Shown here piece by piece: positions 10,591-22,097 of a stretch of DNA of 64,000 nt. Source of the stretch: Brasenia schreberi (lineage: Eukaryota; Streptophyta; Magnoliopsida; Nymphaeales; Cabombaceae); contig JAYKKT010000089.1 in the NCBI GenBank assembly GCA_036023115.1, forward strand, positions 9,725,001 through 9,789,000. The letters are read 5' to 3'. The notes beneath the pieces were generated by a model. The model saw nothing but the letters and a program-made list of their open reading frames with translations, was not told the origin of the DNA and did no database searches. The translations under genes and the position numbers were made by a program. Numbering within the stretch: position 1 is the first letter of the stretch; each line of letters begins with the position of its first letter.

Positions 10591-13500
10591 TTCTTCCCTG
10601 CCAAAGTTGTTGACGACTGCAACAATATTGAAGTGTGTTAGTGGTACTCCGCAAGTACCTCAGGAAAATGCCTTAGAGTGTGTTACTTTTCCCAAGTGAC
10701 TTGGTCAGCGCCCTGTCCTCTCCATTTGGTAAGGTATCATGTCTACCATTCTGACATCTTTCCAAGTATGTGGTCCAAGATCAACTCCACCTCTTTGCTT
10801 TTCGAGATCTATAAGTATGTTGATGTCCATGTTGGATTGTTATGTCACTTGTCTTTCATGTTTGCATTGCAAGCCTTAAGGTTGCTCATATGGAAGCCAT
10901 GGTGTCTCAACATGGTTGGTATATCCAGCTCATATGCTCAATTTCTTACCCATTTGATAATCATATAGAGACTATCATACTTGATGATCAAAGTCACATG
11001 TTGCCCATAAAAAAACTAAGAGTGTTTAGGATAGAGTTTCACGAGAACGTGATCTCCTACACTAAATGCAATAGTGTGATGTTTGATGTATGTTCATTTC
11101 TTCATACGCTTAGTTGCCCTCACAAGAAACACGTGTGTCAGATCACGCCTCTCTTGTGTATCCACCACGAATGAGTATGTTGACTGTACTCTTCCCATGT
11201 ACTTCATCGCTTGCGAGTGAGGAGTCTAGGGTTGTTGTTCTGTTGTCAGTTTAAAGAGGATCCTACCGATACACTTACTAGCCTATAAGTTATACGAAAA
11301 TTGCCCAAGATCCATCCACTCAGTCCAACTCCTTCTAGGCTTGCTGACTCTTCCACTTTTGATCACCACCATTGTATATCCATAGACTTTAAAATGTTCT
11401 TGCACAAGATCCACACTCCACTAAAGCATTGATTCTCTCTGTTTGGTCATACATTTATGGATGACACCTTGTCAAGAATAATAACTCTATTTTCAGTAGT
11501 CGGAAGACCTCTCACCAAAAGTTGCTCGTGAACTGGGGTATCACGATCACTAACGATGTTGGAAGAGAATCTCCAACTATGCACTTCAATAGGGCTAACA
11601 CAAACACACTACACTTTAGAAACTTATTCACTACCATCAAGATGGATTGACAACCGTTGGACTTAGACAAAGATAAAGTCCATAGATATACTCTCTCACT
11701 GTCGACTTACAATCGGTAATGGTTCCAAGAGTCCTACTGGCCTTTAATTTTCAACTTTGTCTTACATGCAAATGAGGCAAGTCTGTACATACGCAGCCAC
11801 ATCATCCCCCATGTTGGGCTAATAGTAGGCTCGCTCCAACAAATATTGTGTTCATTCCATATATGATGCCTCGCCCAAGGTGTGTTGTGACGCTCCTTCA
11901 CAACATGTCTCCGCAAGTTCTCCATCCTTGGTACATAGAGTTGATCCCCTCTAGTCAATAGCAAGTTGTATTCAACCAAAAATTATTTAGTCTTACCCTT
12001 ATCAATTAACGATTTGAGTTATCTCACCATCTCATCTATCTCCAAGCTAGCATGAATACAATTTACTAAGTCACTTTGGACATGCACCATTGAAGTTTCA
12101 CCGTCTACTTAAAGAGCGATCAATTCTGCCAGTTTACTTAGTATGTGTATCTAAAGTATATGCTTGTACTTTGAATTGTTGGTTATGATCTAGCAGTTTC
12201 AAGGTAGGTTCCCTCGTGATCGCTTCTTTTAACTCCGAGAAGGCTTTCTGCCATGACTTTATCCACTCCCAAACTCAGCCCTTCTTCAACACATCCATCA
12301 AGGGGTTTGCGATAGCGTTTTATCGCTTGATAAATTATCGGTAGTAGTTAGCAAAATCGAGAAAAGATCTCAAGCACATCATGTTGGATAGAGGTTTCCA
12401 CACATCAATAACTTGGATCTTCCTCTCGTCAACCAGTATTTTTTTAATACCAATCACATGGTCCATAAAGTCGATTTTTCTCTATCCAAATAGGCATTTC
12501 TCCCCTTAGACATGGAGATTATTCTCTCGTGGTATCTTGAAGACTATTAGTGGGTGGTGAATATATTGATCCATAGAAGCACTATACACCACTATATCAT
12601 CTTGATAGACGATGACAAATTGGTTAAGGAACAAATAAAAGATATTGTTTATCAAAGTTGAGAATGTAACTAGAATATTAGTCAGTCTTAACATCATCAA
12701 CAAGAACTAATAGGCATTGTAACGAGTTATGCATGTCATCTTCTCCTTATCTCCCTTAGCGATCTACACCTACCAATACCTAGAACATAGATAGAACTTT
12801 GAGAAGATTCATGCATGTACAAGTTGGTCGAAGAAGTTTGCAATCAAAGGAAGAGAATACTTATTCTTCACCATTATCTTGTTTAGAGCAAAGTAATCCA
12901 CACAAAGTTGTTTTAATCCACTGTGTTTAATTTGTAGAACATGTGTGCTGAAGGGTGCTTTTGATGGTCTCATGATATCAACCTAATATTTCATCAAGTT
13001 ATCTCCATAGTTATTTTCGTTCCACTAGTGTCATGCGGTAAGGTGTCATGGTCGGTGGTCTTACTATAGGCTAGAACTCAATTTAATGATAACTTTTCCT
13101 CCAAAGTTGAAATTGCTTTGAGAATTTGTTTTTGCATAACATCGTCAAACTCCCTTAGCACTCTATCAAGTTGTAGAGGTGCCCCTCATGTTAAGCATCC
13201 CTTGCTCCTCTTCGGTCCATATAGCTACAAGGAATGTCTCTTCACCCCTCTTCAAAATTTTGAGTTGAAGTACAAACATGATGTGGTCCAAACCTTCTTA
13301 TAACACCACTGGAATTGTTTCTACTTTTGCGACGTGTAGCGAGTCTCCTTTAAGCATTGCTATAAAGTTTTGCTTTGATTGTATATATGTATCACTTTTT
13401 CACAAGAACTCTAGCCCCAAAAACAATCGATAATTGTTTGTCCAAGAAACATAAAAGTTTGTCATATCCTCTAAACTCCCAAAAGTTTGTCATATCCTCT

Positions 13501-14716
13501 GAACTCCCAATTCGGATTGGCACTGTATCTATCTCACCCACCATCTTCATGGGTGCTAAATTCACAACCTTTATCATACCCTCATGTTTCACATACTTCA
13601 CGCCCAAATGGCTTTCCTCCACTGGCATGATGAAGTTGTATATTGCCCCATTGTCTACCATTGCTTTCGTGATTATACCATTGACAAAAACATCCAAGTA
13701 CATCAAGCCTTTATATTCTTCATAGCATTTATTCATTGAAGGACTCCCATTTGTGGCTCAACTGAGTCATGTTGTTGTATTGCATTTACATGACTAGTTT
13801 CACCCTTGTTCAAGCACTCAACAGACTTTTGTAGGCCTCCACATAGCCATCACTCAAGTTTATAAGGACCTTTTAGTTTGGCCTCATCATTAGGTCTCTT
13901 TGTCAGAATATTGTCCCAAGTATCTTGGCGGTCTCCATCCTTCTTCTCGAAACCTTCTTCCTATAAGAGTTCTTAAGGGTCTTCACATAAGGTATACGCT
14001 TGTTTACCAGTTGTTATTTGCTTCATACAGCATCTCTGAGTTCCCATGACATATCTCATGTTCCATCTAAGGTTATAAGTTGTTTAGAAAGTGAAAGATA
14101 CAGTCTTTTGTTGTCATTGTCTTGATACTTAGCATCAAGAACTTGTCCTCTTTGATGTAATTGTGGATTAAGTATATTTACTTCAAGTTAGCGAGTTTTT
14201 GTTTCACTACCTCCTCAACATTGTAGGTAGGAAGTAGTCTCTTATCTTTTTCTTGAAAGTATTAATATGTTTGTAACTCCTAATCACCGTTCTTAATCTC
14301 TTCAAGTTTCTAATGCCACCAAAAGGAAAGCGTCATCAAGAAAAATTGAGGCTATTGCTATCTTCTATTCCTCATCATTGAGATTTTAGTCTTAATGTAT
14401 ATATCCAACTCATATATGAAGTTTGCAATCACTTTCTCATCTCTTATGCCAGTGCAAGGTTTTGACCCTTCTACCTTCAGCTTGGGGACCTTGTCTCTCC
14501 CACCAAAAGTCTGCTTCTATTCGATAAACTCAAACGAGCCAAAAGAAAGTCTTAGATGGTCTCAAGACTGCCTTAAGAAGGTACACTCCTCCTCAAGCCT
14601 ATAGAAGCAGCCGTATTAGACGTGCTTTTTTTGTTTTTTTTTCATTCTCCATCGATCTTTTTCTTGAACTGATGGCAAATAATTCACATACACTTTTGAA
14701 GTCGAAGTCATACCAA

Positions 14717-14905
14717 TGTCTCCCAATGCTGACACTATATGTCCTCTTACCTGCTATAACTTAGTTAGGGTAGCATATACAAAATTGCAAGCAAGGAGTT
14801 ATCTCCACAAGAGAAGCCCTATATTTCTAACAGTAGCTACTAGGAGATCCCATGAGAGGGGCCAGATATATTATCATTGTTTGGTTCATGGTGGTTAGAA
14901 GGTCA
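14717..14905 (-). repeat. Candidate 5' LTR of the gypsy element
   Basis: On the plus strand it begins TGTCTCCC and ends GGTCA, about 189 bp, and is directly repeated at 10399-10590. The adjacent internal sequence resembles an initiator-methionine primer-binding site (TTGGTAT then divergent). Confidence 0.55.
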
Positions 14906-15221
14906 TACATATTTCCTACATGAGGTAGTGGTGCATGAATTGCCAACCCATCCCCTATCTAAGTCTAGGAGGCTATGATTTTCCATGTTCGTCCTTCAAA
15001 GTGTGTGTGCATGCATAGGTTTCAAGTTGTATTTATAATAAATAAAAAAAGAGCAATCACTACATGACACTGTGGTACATAACTAAGAAAGCTAGCATAT
15101 GTGGGTTTTCGCCACTAGAGGTGCTTACAATTTTCATGCTAGTCCTTGAAGGGCCATAATGTGGGCAAGTGTTTGTGCATATATATATATATAAGAAAGT
15201 TAGGTTATACTTAATGAGTTG

Positions 15222-18016
15222 GTACTAACAATAACAACTTAGCTTTTTCCCTTACTAGATGGGGTCAACTATATTGATTCTTTGTTTTCATAGACCTTGA
15301 TCATGTGTCATGCTAACTGTTAACTCAACATATAATAAATCATGCTTTATTGTTTTTTCAACATTTTTTTAGTTTTCCTCTTCCTCTTTTAGTATTTTTA
15401 CAATATAGTCCCTCATATTTTTGATGGGTGTTTCCTTTGGTTATCAACTGATATGAATCATGCTTTAACATATTTTTTCTCCATAATTCTAATTTTTCAT
15501 TAATTGTTTTCTTAGACTCATCAACTAATATAATATCATTCGTAAATAACATAGACTAAGAGACTTCATCTTTAATTTGTTGTGTTAACTTATCAATAAC
15601 CAACACAAATAAATATAGACTTAAAGATGATACACTAGTGTAGTCCAATATTAACCTTTAGTGTAGTCCAATATTAACCTTAAGGAAATTTGTCATTCTT
15701 ACATGGATCTTAACATATTTTTGTGCACTATCATACATCTCTCTTATAAGATTGATATATGTCAAAGAGATATATCTTTTTCTTAAAGTACTCCAAATGA
15801 TATCTCGTCACCATATCATAAGTTTTTCTAAATCAATAAATACTATATGAATATCTTTTTGCTCAATAATGTTTCATAAGATATCTTAATAGATAAATAG
15901 CCTCAATAGTAGATCTTTCTAATATGAATATAAATTGATTCTTTGTTGTGCGTGATACTTGTCTCAATCTATATTCAATATTTTCTTCTCCTAATTTCAT
16001 AGTATAGTTTATCAACTTGACTCCTTGATAATTTACATAATTGTGAATGTCCCCTTATTCTTGTATATGTGTATAATTTTTCTCGTCCTTAATTCTTTGA
16101 GTATATTTTGATTTTTTATATTTAATTAAATAATCTTGTAAGTCTCAATAGTATATCTTTCTAATAATTGATTCTTTGTTGTGCGTGATACTGGTCTCAA
16201 TCTATGTTCAATATTTTCTTCACTTAATTTCATAGTATAGCTCATCAACTTGACACCTCAATAATTTACACAATTATGAATGTCCCCTTATTCTTGTATA
16301 TGGGTATGATTTTACTCATCCTTGATTCTTTGAGTATCTTTTGATTTTTTTATATTTAATTAAATAATCTTGTAAGCCAAATAATACTTATCTCTCATAG
16401 AATTTTTCATACTTTTATAGGAATATTATTTGGTCTTAAATATTTACCAACCCTCATAAGTTTAAGGTCCTCTAATACATCGATAGAAATTTCAATGTGT
16501 ATACTCTTTGGATTTGGTTAGCTTTCGTAAGTAAGATCCTTAGTTATATTTTCATTAAAAAGTTTATGAAAAAAAAATTACATATTTTTTATGTCATCAC
16601 TTGCCACTCAATCTTCTCGCTATTATTTGTGATGCATTTAACAAAAGTAAGATCATTAGTTTTCTTATCTCTAACTCTAACTATCTTAAAAATACCTCTT
16701 TCACATTTTGGTTCACTAGTTGTTTTTTCGCTTCTTTCTTTACTTTCTTAAAAGCATCCCAACTTTTATTAGTTTCATTAGCATAATACAATTTGTAACA
16801 TGCCCTCTTTACCTTGACCTTATCTTGCACCACATCACTCCACCAGCAAACATCATTTTGTACCTTCCTTAGATTCATCTAATATATATCTTTTGCTATT
16901 TTTTTAATATGCTTAGCCATATTATTTTATATATTAGAAGGTGTTCTTATATAATTTCAAGCATATGCTTAAAGAACTTTTATTTAAATATATCTTTCTT
17001 TTACTTTTGAGGTCTTACTGTTTAGTCCGAGTAGCTCTACATAATCTTTATCTCTTTGTCTACTTTTTTACTTATAAATCCATAATTAAAAGTCAATGTT
17101 AGGTAGTTAAGCTTTTTCCTAAAATTACCTTGCAATCCTTATAACATGATATATCTTTTCTCCTAGAAGCAAAATAATCAATTTGTGTTTATGACAAGTC
17201 ACTCTTATAAGTAATTAAATTTTTATCTCATTTTTTAAAAATTGTATTGTCTATAAAGATATCTTATGCTACAGTGAAATTCAAAATTTTCTTATCTTAT
17301 TTAGATCTCTTAGTTGTAATGAATGCTTCATATTCTAATGTTTCTTACTGACATGTCTATTTAGGTCTCTTCATAAACAAATCATGTCTCATTGTAGAAT
17401 ATTTTGAATTACCTTATCTAACTCCTTTTAAAATACATTTTTTATGCTATCTTTTAATCCTACTTATGGTACATAAGCATAAAGTAAATTTAAACTCTCT
17501 ATTCCTAATATTAATTTTATCATCATAATTTGATCATTATGTCACTGTGTGTCTACTACATTATCCTTTTAAATCTTTATTTAAAATCATACTAACTCTA
17601 TTTTAAGCCTTTCCTTTTCCTCAATACCATAATGTAAAACATGTATTCTCAATTTTCTTTGCTTTTTTTCCAATCCACTTTGTTTATATAAATCTTTCAC
17701 CTAATCATAGTATCTATCACCTTTATTAGCTTGTCAATCAATGTTCTAATATTTCAAGTATCAATACGAATCTTATTATCTAAGGGTAGCTTTCATATCC
17801 TCATATCCATTTATACTAAGGAACGAAGGCCCTCTATGTAATTTGTTCACTATATTCGGATGACAATATAGCGGAACTAACTTCTTTATTCACACTTATT
17901 CGTGATATGGGAACCCTCTCTATAATTGGTTCACTATATCCAAATAAAGATTTAGAAGTTTTTGCTTACTTTTTACTATATTCGAGCTCTACACTTATCG
18001 CTAGGAGGGGATGTCT
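15222..18016 (-). mobile_element. RTE-type LINE, decayed
   Basis: The 3' end is at 15222-15330 (minus-strand sense GTTGTTATTGTT tail preceded by a CCCATCTAGTA-type motif). The RT piece at 15552-15358 reads LFTNDIILVDESKK, where intact elements have FADD. It jumps straight to the C-terminal KRGRGKLKKC piece, so part of the RT C-terminus is deleted. 16878-16681 matches the WWW(S)KV...YKLYYA linker region found at about 50990-51140 in the plus-strand copy. The endonuclease region lies at about 17000-17800. The 5' UTR with its TATTCGGA...ATATAG repeats is at 17830-18016. Stops and frameshifts occur throughout. Confidence 0.8.
15898..16376 (-). repeat. Tandem duplication inside the LINE
   Basis: About 245 bp (15898-16144) is repeated immediately at 16145-16376 with roughly 10% divergence. 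Landmarks present in both are GATTCTTTGTTGTGCGTGATACT, GAATGTCCCCTTATTCTTG and AATTAAATAATCTTGTAAG. Confidence 0.85.
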
Positions 18017-18429
18017 AACACAATGTCCTTAATGTTTAAAATCTAGATAGATAAATCTAACAAGTTTTATAATGTTGAAAGACTCAAGTAATCCTTCTCC
18101 TTTATCTATGCTTGGAAACAACCATATAAGAATGATCCCTTCTCACGTAATCCTTCTCCTTTATCTGAGCTTGAAAACAACCATAATGATCCCTTCATAA
18201 TGTAAAATGATGGGTCACACTCTAATACCAATAATAGGGTCCACTACTTTACACCCTTTTATAACAATTGAGTCCGATCATAACCTTGCTTTCCTATATA
18301 CGTGTGTGCTTTATTTATATATATGTATGAATATACGTGGTTTGTGTGTGTGTGTGTGTGCGCTCGCACAGTGATTGGATCATGTAACATCCAACCAGCA
18401 ACTTCATTATATTTTTTTGAACATTTATA

Positions 18430-18840
18430 ATATTCTAAATGATATCTCAAGGATGAAAGGTGAGCTTGTAGACATGCCTATTCCTGTTCACCGTTTACTT
18501 CTGAAATGATATTCCAAGGATGAAAGGTGAGCATGACCTTGTAGACATTTACTTCTGAAATGATAATCCCAAGGATGAAAGGTGAACATGACCTTGTAGA
18601 CATTTACTTCTGAAATGATAATCCCAAGGATGAAAGGTGAGCATGACCTTGTAGGCATGCCAATTCCTGTTCACCGTTTACTTCTGAAATGATATCCCAA
18701 GGATCAAAGGTGAGCATGGCCATGTAGACATGCATATTCCTGTTCACCGTTTACTTCTGAAACATATTGTGGTGTTCATTATAACTTTTTTCAAACATTT
18801 ACAATATTCTAAATGATATCCTAAGGATAAAAGGTGAGCG
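18430..18840. repeat. Minisatellite with alternating unit lengths
   Basis: Five or more units open with AAATGATAT(C/T)CCAAGGATGAAAGGTGA and close with TTTACTTCTG. Short units are about 54-55 bp. Long units (about 70-75 bp) carry an extra CATGCCTATTCCTGTTCACCG block. The array is bracketed by similar TTTTTGAACATTTA(T/C)AATATTCTAAATGATATC segments, as if the whole cassette duplicated. Confidence 0.85.
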
Positions 18841-19870
18841 TTTAATAGATTCATTTGACTTTGAAAAGTCAATTGGCTCCCAAATGTGGAAGTGACAGAA
18901 AAATTAAAAAAGAGAAAGATACTTAACTACAATTTGTGTCTTTGGTTTAGGACTATGCGGATACGAACTGTGCATTTAGGTTGGTTTTGGTATATCTCGT
19001 AGTGTTTCTGGGCACAATTATTCACCTTGGCAGCTTTGGGGCTCAAAGTTGACATGTATATATGCACGAGTTGTCAGGTTTTGTCCTTAAGGGCAAGTCG
19101 TATTTTTGAATGTATCATCAACAATTTGATGGTATTTTGCTACGTTTCAGTAAAAATATATACATGGTTTGCTTTTCCAAGAAAAAGTCGAATTAATACA
19201 AATGTACTGTCTCAAAATCTTTATATTTTTTAATGGAAAAAGGCAATTTTGACAAAATACGAGAGAAATATGAAAATTGACAAGGAGCTAAAATTTCTTA
19301 CTACATGCACCCAAAAATTGTTGGCTGTCTACTTCCCACAGTCTATTGTGTCAAAGATCCTGACCGTCCATCATCCCTTTCTCTTAACACCAATGAACCA
19401 GTGAACCTTGACGAGTTTGAGTAGGGGGGGGGGGATGCATTGGGATCCTGGAATCGTCTATTGGAGGTTCGACCATCCCGGGGGTCGTCCATTTTGAACT
19501 TGTATAGGTCGACCGTGTACATACTGACTGACCATCTTTGTGGTTTTGGAGGGGAATCGGTTGCAGATCTTACCGGACTGAATCATTCACTTTCCATGAA
19601 GTAGATCTTCCGTCTATTAAATTTAAGTCGTCTGATTTTCAAAGTGTGAGTGGGTCACACGTTTTTCAAGCATTTTCTTGCATATCCATCAAAATTTAAC
19701 AGAAACTCACGAATGGATCTTGGCCGTTGAAACCTGTTACTCGGTCGTGGATCTTGGCCGTTCTTTGCGCAGAAAAGGGTCTTATCCGTCGACCTCCTGT
19801 CTCTCTCTCTTCACCAACGAATGAATCACGACGTTTGCCTCGCACGAGTTTCAATACTCCGGCCTGTACA
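18841..19870. other. Intergenic upstream of the receptor kinase
   Basis: No gene seen. It contains a G9 run at about 19424 and several GACCGT/GTCGACC words. It presumably holds the promoter of the gene starting at 19924. Confidence 0.4.
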
Positions 19871-19877
19871 TATATAG
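19870..19877 (+). promoter_or_regulatory. TATA-like box of the receptor kinase gene
   Basis: ATATATAG lies about 50 bp before the chosen ATG. This is close for a TATA box, so transcription would have a very short leader or start from elsewhere. Confidence 0.3.
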
Positions 19878-19923
19878 CGAATGAAACTCTCTCTTGGGCG
19901 CTTGCGCGCTTGCTGTATGCACA

Positions 19924-22097
19924 ATGTTCCTTCTTCCCATCTTCTGCATAAGCTTGCTGATCCAACTCAGTCCAGCTTGCTCGTTCACCAACATTACCAA
20001 CTTTAGTTATCCTTCATTCGCCCAGAACGACCCTAACATCAAATATTCCGGTGATGCAAGTGGACCGAGTCACGGAGTTATCGACCTCACCACCAATAAG
20101 TATGATCAGAACCTCACCTATAGCGCTGGCCGTGCCTTCTACGACAAACCCATTCGACTCTATGATCAAACTACCGGCTCAATTGCGGACTTCGTTACCC
20201 ATTTCACCTTCATACCCATTTCACCTTCATCATAACCTCCCTCCACAACAATTTCTGGAAAGCCGATGGCATCACCTTCTTCCTATCGCGAGCAGACTCG
20301 ACCTTGCCTTCAAATACTTCCTGTGGCGGATGTTTGGGCCTAGTGAACGAGACTCTCAATAACTCGACCACCAACCAAATCGTAGCCGTCGAGTTTGACA
20401 CATACCCGAACACCTGGGATCCGCAAGTGCCTAACCACATGGGAATTGATGTTAACTCGTTCATCTCCAATGTCACCGTGCCTTGGAAGTGGAACGCTTC
20501 TTTGGGAAAATTTGACGGTGAAGCATGGGTCTGGTACAACTCCACCACACGAATTCTGTCTGCAAGATTGACGAACCAGAACCCACAAACCGGCACAGAA
20601 TCAGAATGGAACATCTTCTTGCCAATAGACCTCAGTCTGGTATTGCCTGAGCTCGTTGTGGTAGGCTTCACGGGGGCAACCAGAGCAAGCTACGAGTTCA
20701 ACCAGATTTCGTCTTGGAATTTCACCTCACAGCTAGCCACTCCCGATCTACCCCCGGCCCCTAAGCGCATCAAACACAAGCTTGTTCCCATCCTAGTGAC
20801 ATGTTTTACTTTGTTACTTCTTGGAGCCATGGTTATAACAGCCATGACCGTGTGGATTCGGAGGAGAAGGATGAACGGTCATAGAAATAAGGAGATGGAG
20901 GAGAATGTGTACGAACAAGATGATGGGGAAGAAGATGATATACGCACAATCCCCAGTTTCGAGACGGGGCCAAGGAGGTTTAGCTACGGAGAGCTCGCAG
21001 CTGCAACTAATTGCTTCAGCGAGGAGGAGAGACTTGGTCACGGTGGATTCGGCTCGGTGTATAGAGGTGTCCTAAAGGAGACCCACGAGGTCGTGGCTGT
21101 GAAGCGTTTGTCTAAAGACTCAAGCCAGGGGAAGAAGGAATACATGTCCGAGGTGACCGTGATCAGCCGGCTGCGTCACCGCAACCTTGTGAAACTGATT
21201 GGCTGGTGCCACGAACGACGTGAGCGGTTGCTTGTTTATGAGTATATGGAAGGGGGCAGCCTAGACTCGTACTTGTTTTCATCCAAGATGGAAAAGGTCC
21301 ATCCGGTAGTTTCGTTCGTCCAACTACATACATGTATGCATCCATATCTCTTGTTCTGACAATTTTCTATTGTTTGTCTTCAATGATCACAGGTCCTTTC
21401 CTGGATACAAAGGATGAGGATCGCTCTGGATGTTGGCTCAGCGTTGCGTTACTTGCATGAGGAGTGGGTTCAGTGTGTGGTTCACCGCGACATCAAGACA
21501 AGCAACGTGATGATCGACTCGGACTTCCATGCACAGCTCGGCGATTTTGGGCTGGCACGACTTGTGAACCATGGCTATGCCCCAGAAACAACGGTGGTGG
21601 CCGGAACCATGGGGTACATGGCGCCAGAGTGCATCTTCACTGGCAAGGTTAGCAAGGAGAGTGATGTATACAGCTTTGGCGTGGTGCTATTAGAGATCGC
21701 ATGTGGTCGAAGTGCTTCACTGCCAATTGATGAGCAGGGAACTCGATTGGTGGAGTGGGTTTGGGGGCTTTACGGCTCGGGTGCACTCCTCGAGGGTGTC
21801 GACGAGAGACTGGGATCTGACTTCGTCAAAGAAGAAGCGGAGTGCATGTTGATGGTTGGGTTGTGGTGTGCATTACCAGATAACGAGAGTAGGCCTAAAA
21901 TAAGTGAGGCGATCCAGACTTTGAGCTTCCAAACCAAGCTGCCCAGGCTTCCTCCCAAGAAGCCAGTACTGGTTTTCAACACACACCCCATGAGAGAAGT
22001 TAGAGATGACACTGGCTTTCAACAGACCAGCACCACTATTGCTACAACAACGACCACAACATCCTGGTCATCAAGGGAGTCGACGTTTACGGTGTAG
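19924..22097 (+). CDS. L-type lectin-domain receptor kinase, frame broken by a 17-bp duplication
   Basis: Membrane receptor kinase with an extracellular legume-type lectin domain. ATG at 19924 opens a hydrophobic signal peptide (MFLLPIFCISLLIQL), preferred over an upstream out-of-frame ATG at 19881. The lectin domain follows, with FTNITNFSYPSF, then DGEAWVWYN and SSWNF. A membrane segment is near residue 281-306 and a cytosolic Ser/Thr kinase follows. The kinase has GHGGFGSV, Lys388 in VAVK, HRD (Asp485), DFG (Asp503) and the APE motif. Exon 1 ends at 21296 (GAAAAG|GT) and exon 2 runs 21393-22097, leaving a 96-bp phase-0 intron in the kinase, unusual because many LecRKs are intronless. An exact 17-bp tandem repeat (20197-20213 and 20214-20230) shifts the frame in the lectin domain and stops it at 20235. 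Without the extra unit, length would be about 686 residues, normal for the family. It is closest in style to the LecRK-IX group. It may be a recent pseudogene, a null allele or an assembly artefact. Confidence 0.88.

Larger units (their letters stand above)
10399..14905 (-). mobile_element. Ty3/gypsy retrotransposon, small and decayed
   Basis: Reading on the minus strand: candidate LTR (14905-14717), then a primer-binding-site-like TTGGTATGACTTCG directly inside it, then gag-region sequence. The aspartic protease is at 13736-13392, with AMVDNGAIYNF where intact members have D-T-G. A reverse transcriptase fragment lies at 12703-12506, with FVIVYQDDIVVYS (the YxDD catalytic core). An integrase zinc-binding piece (YVPRMENLRRHVVKE) lies at 11979-11734. 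Then come a pyrimidine-rich tract on the plus strand at 10591-10603 (polypurine on the coding strand) and the second LTR copy at about 10590-10399. Many stops and frameshifts separate the domains. Plus-strand open frames in this span are antisense shadows. Confidence 0.75.

Noticed and set aside
10678..11174. Two overlapping plus-strand open frames of 96 and 110 codons
   Set aside because: They lie antisense to the integrase/3' region of the minus-strand gypsy element and have no recognisable domain.
13375..13725. Plus-strand 116-codon open frame
   Set aside because: It is the mirror of the minus-strand aspartic protease, which has the family motifs.
18430..18770. Regular repeats that could suggest a CRISPR-like array
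   Set aside because: Units are contiguous, diverged and of alternating length without unique spacers, and the context is a plant nuclear genome. It is a minisatellite.
20210..20671. Minus-strand 153-codon open frame
   Set aside because: Antisense to the lectin domain exon. The plus strand carries the conserved residues.
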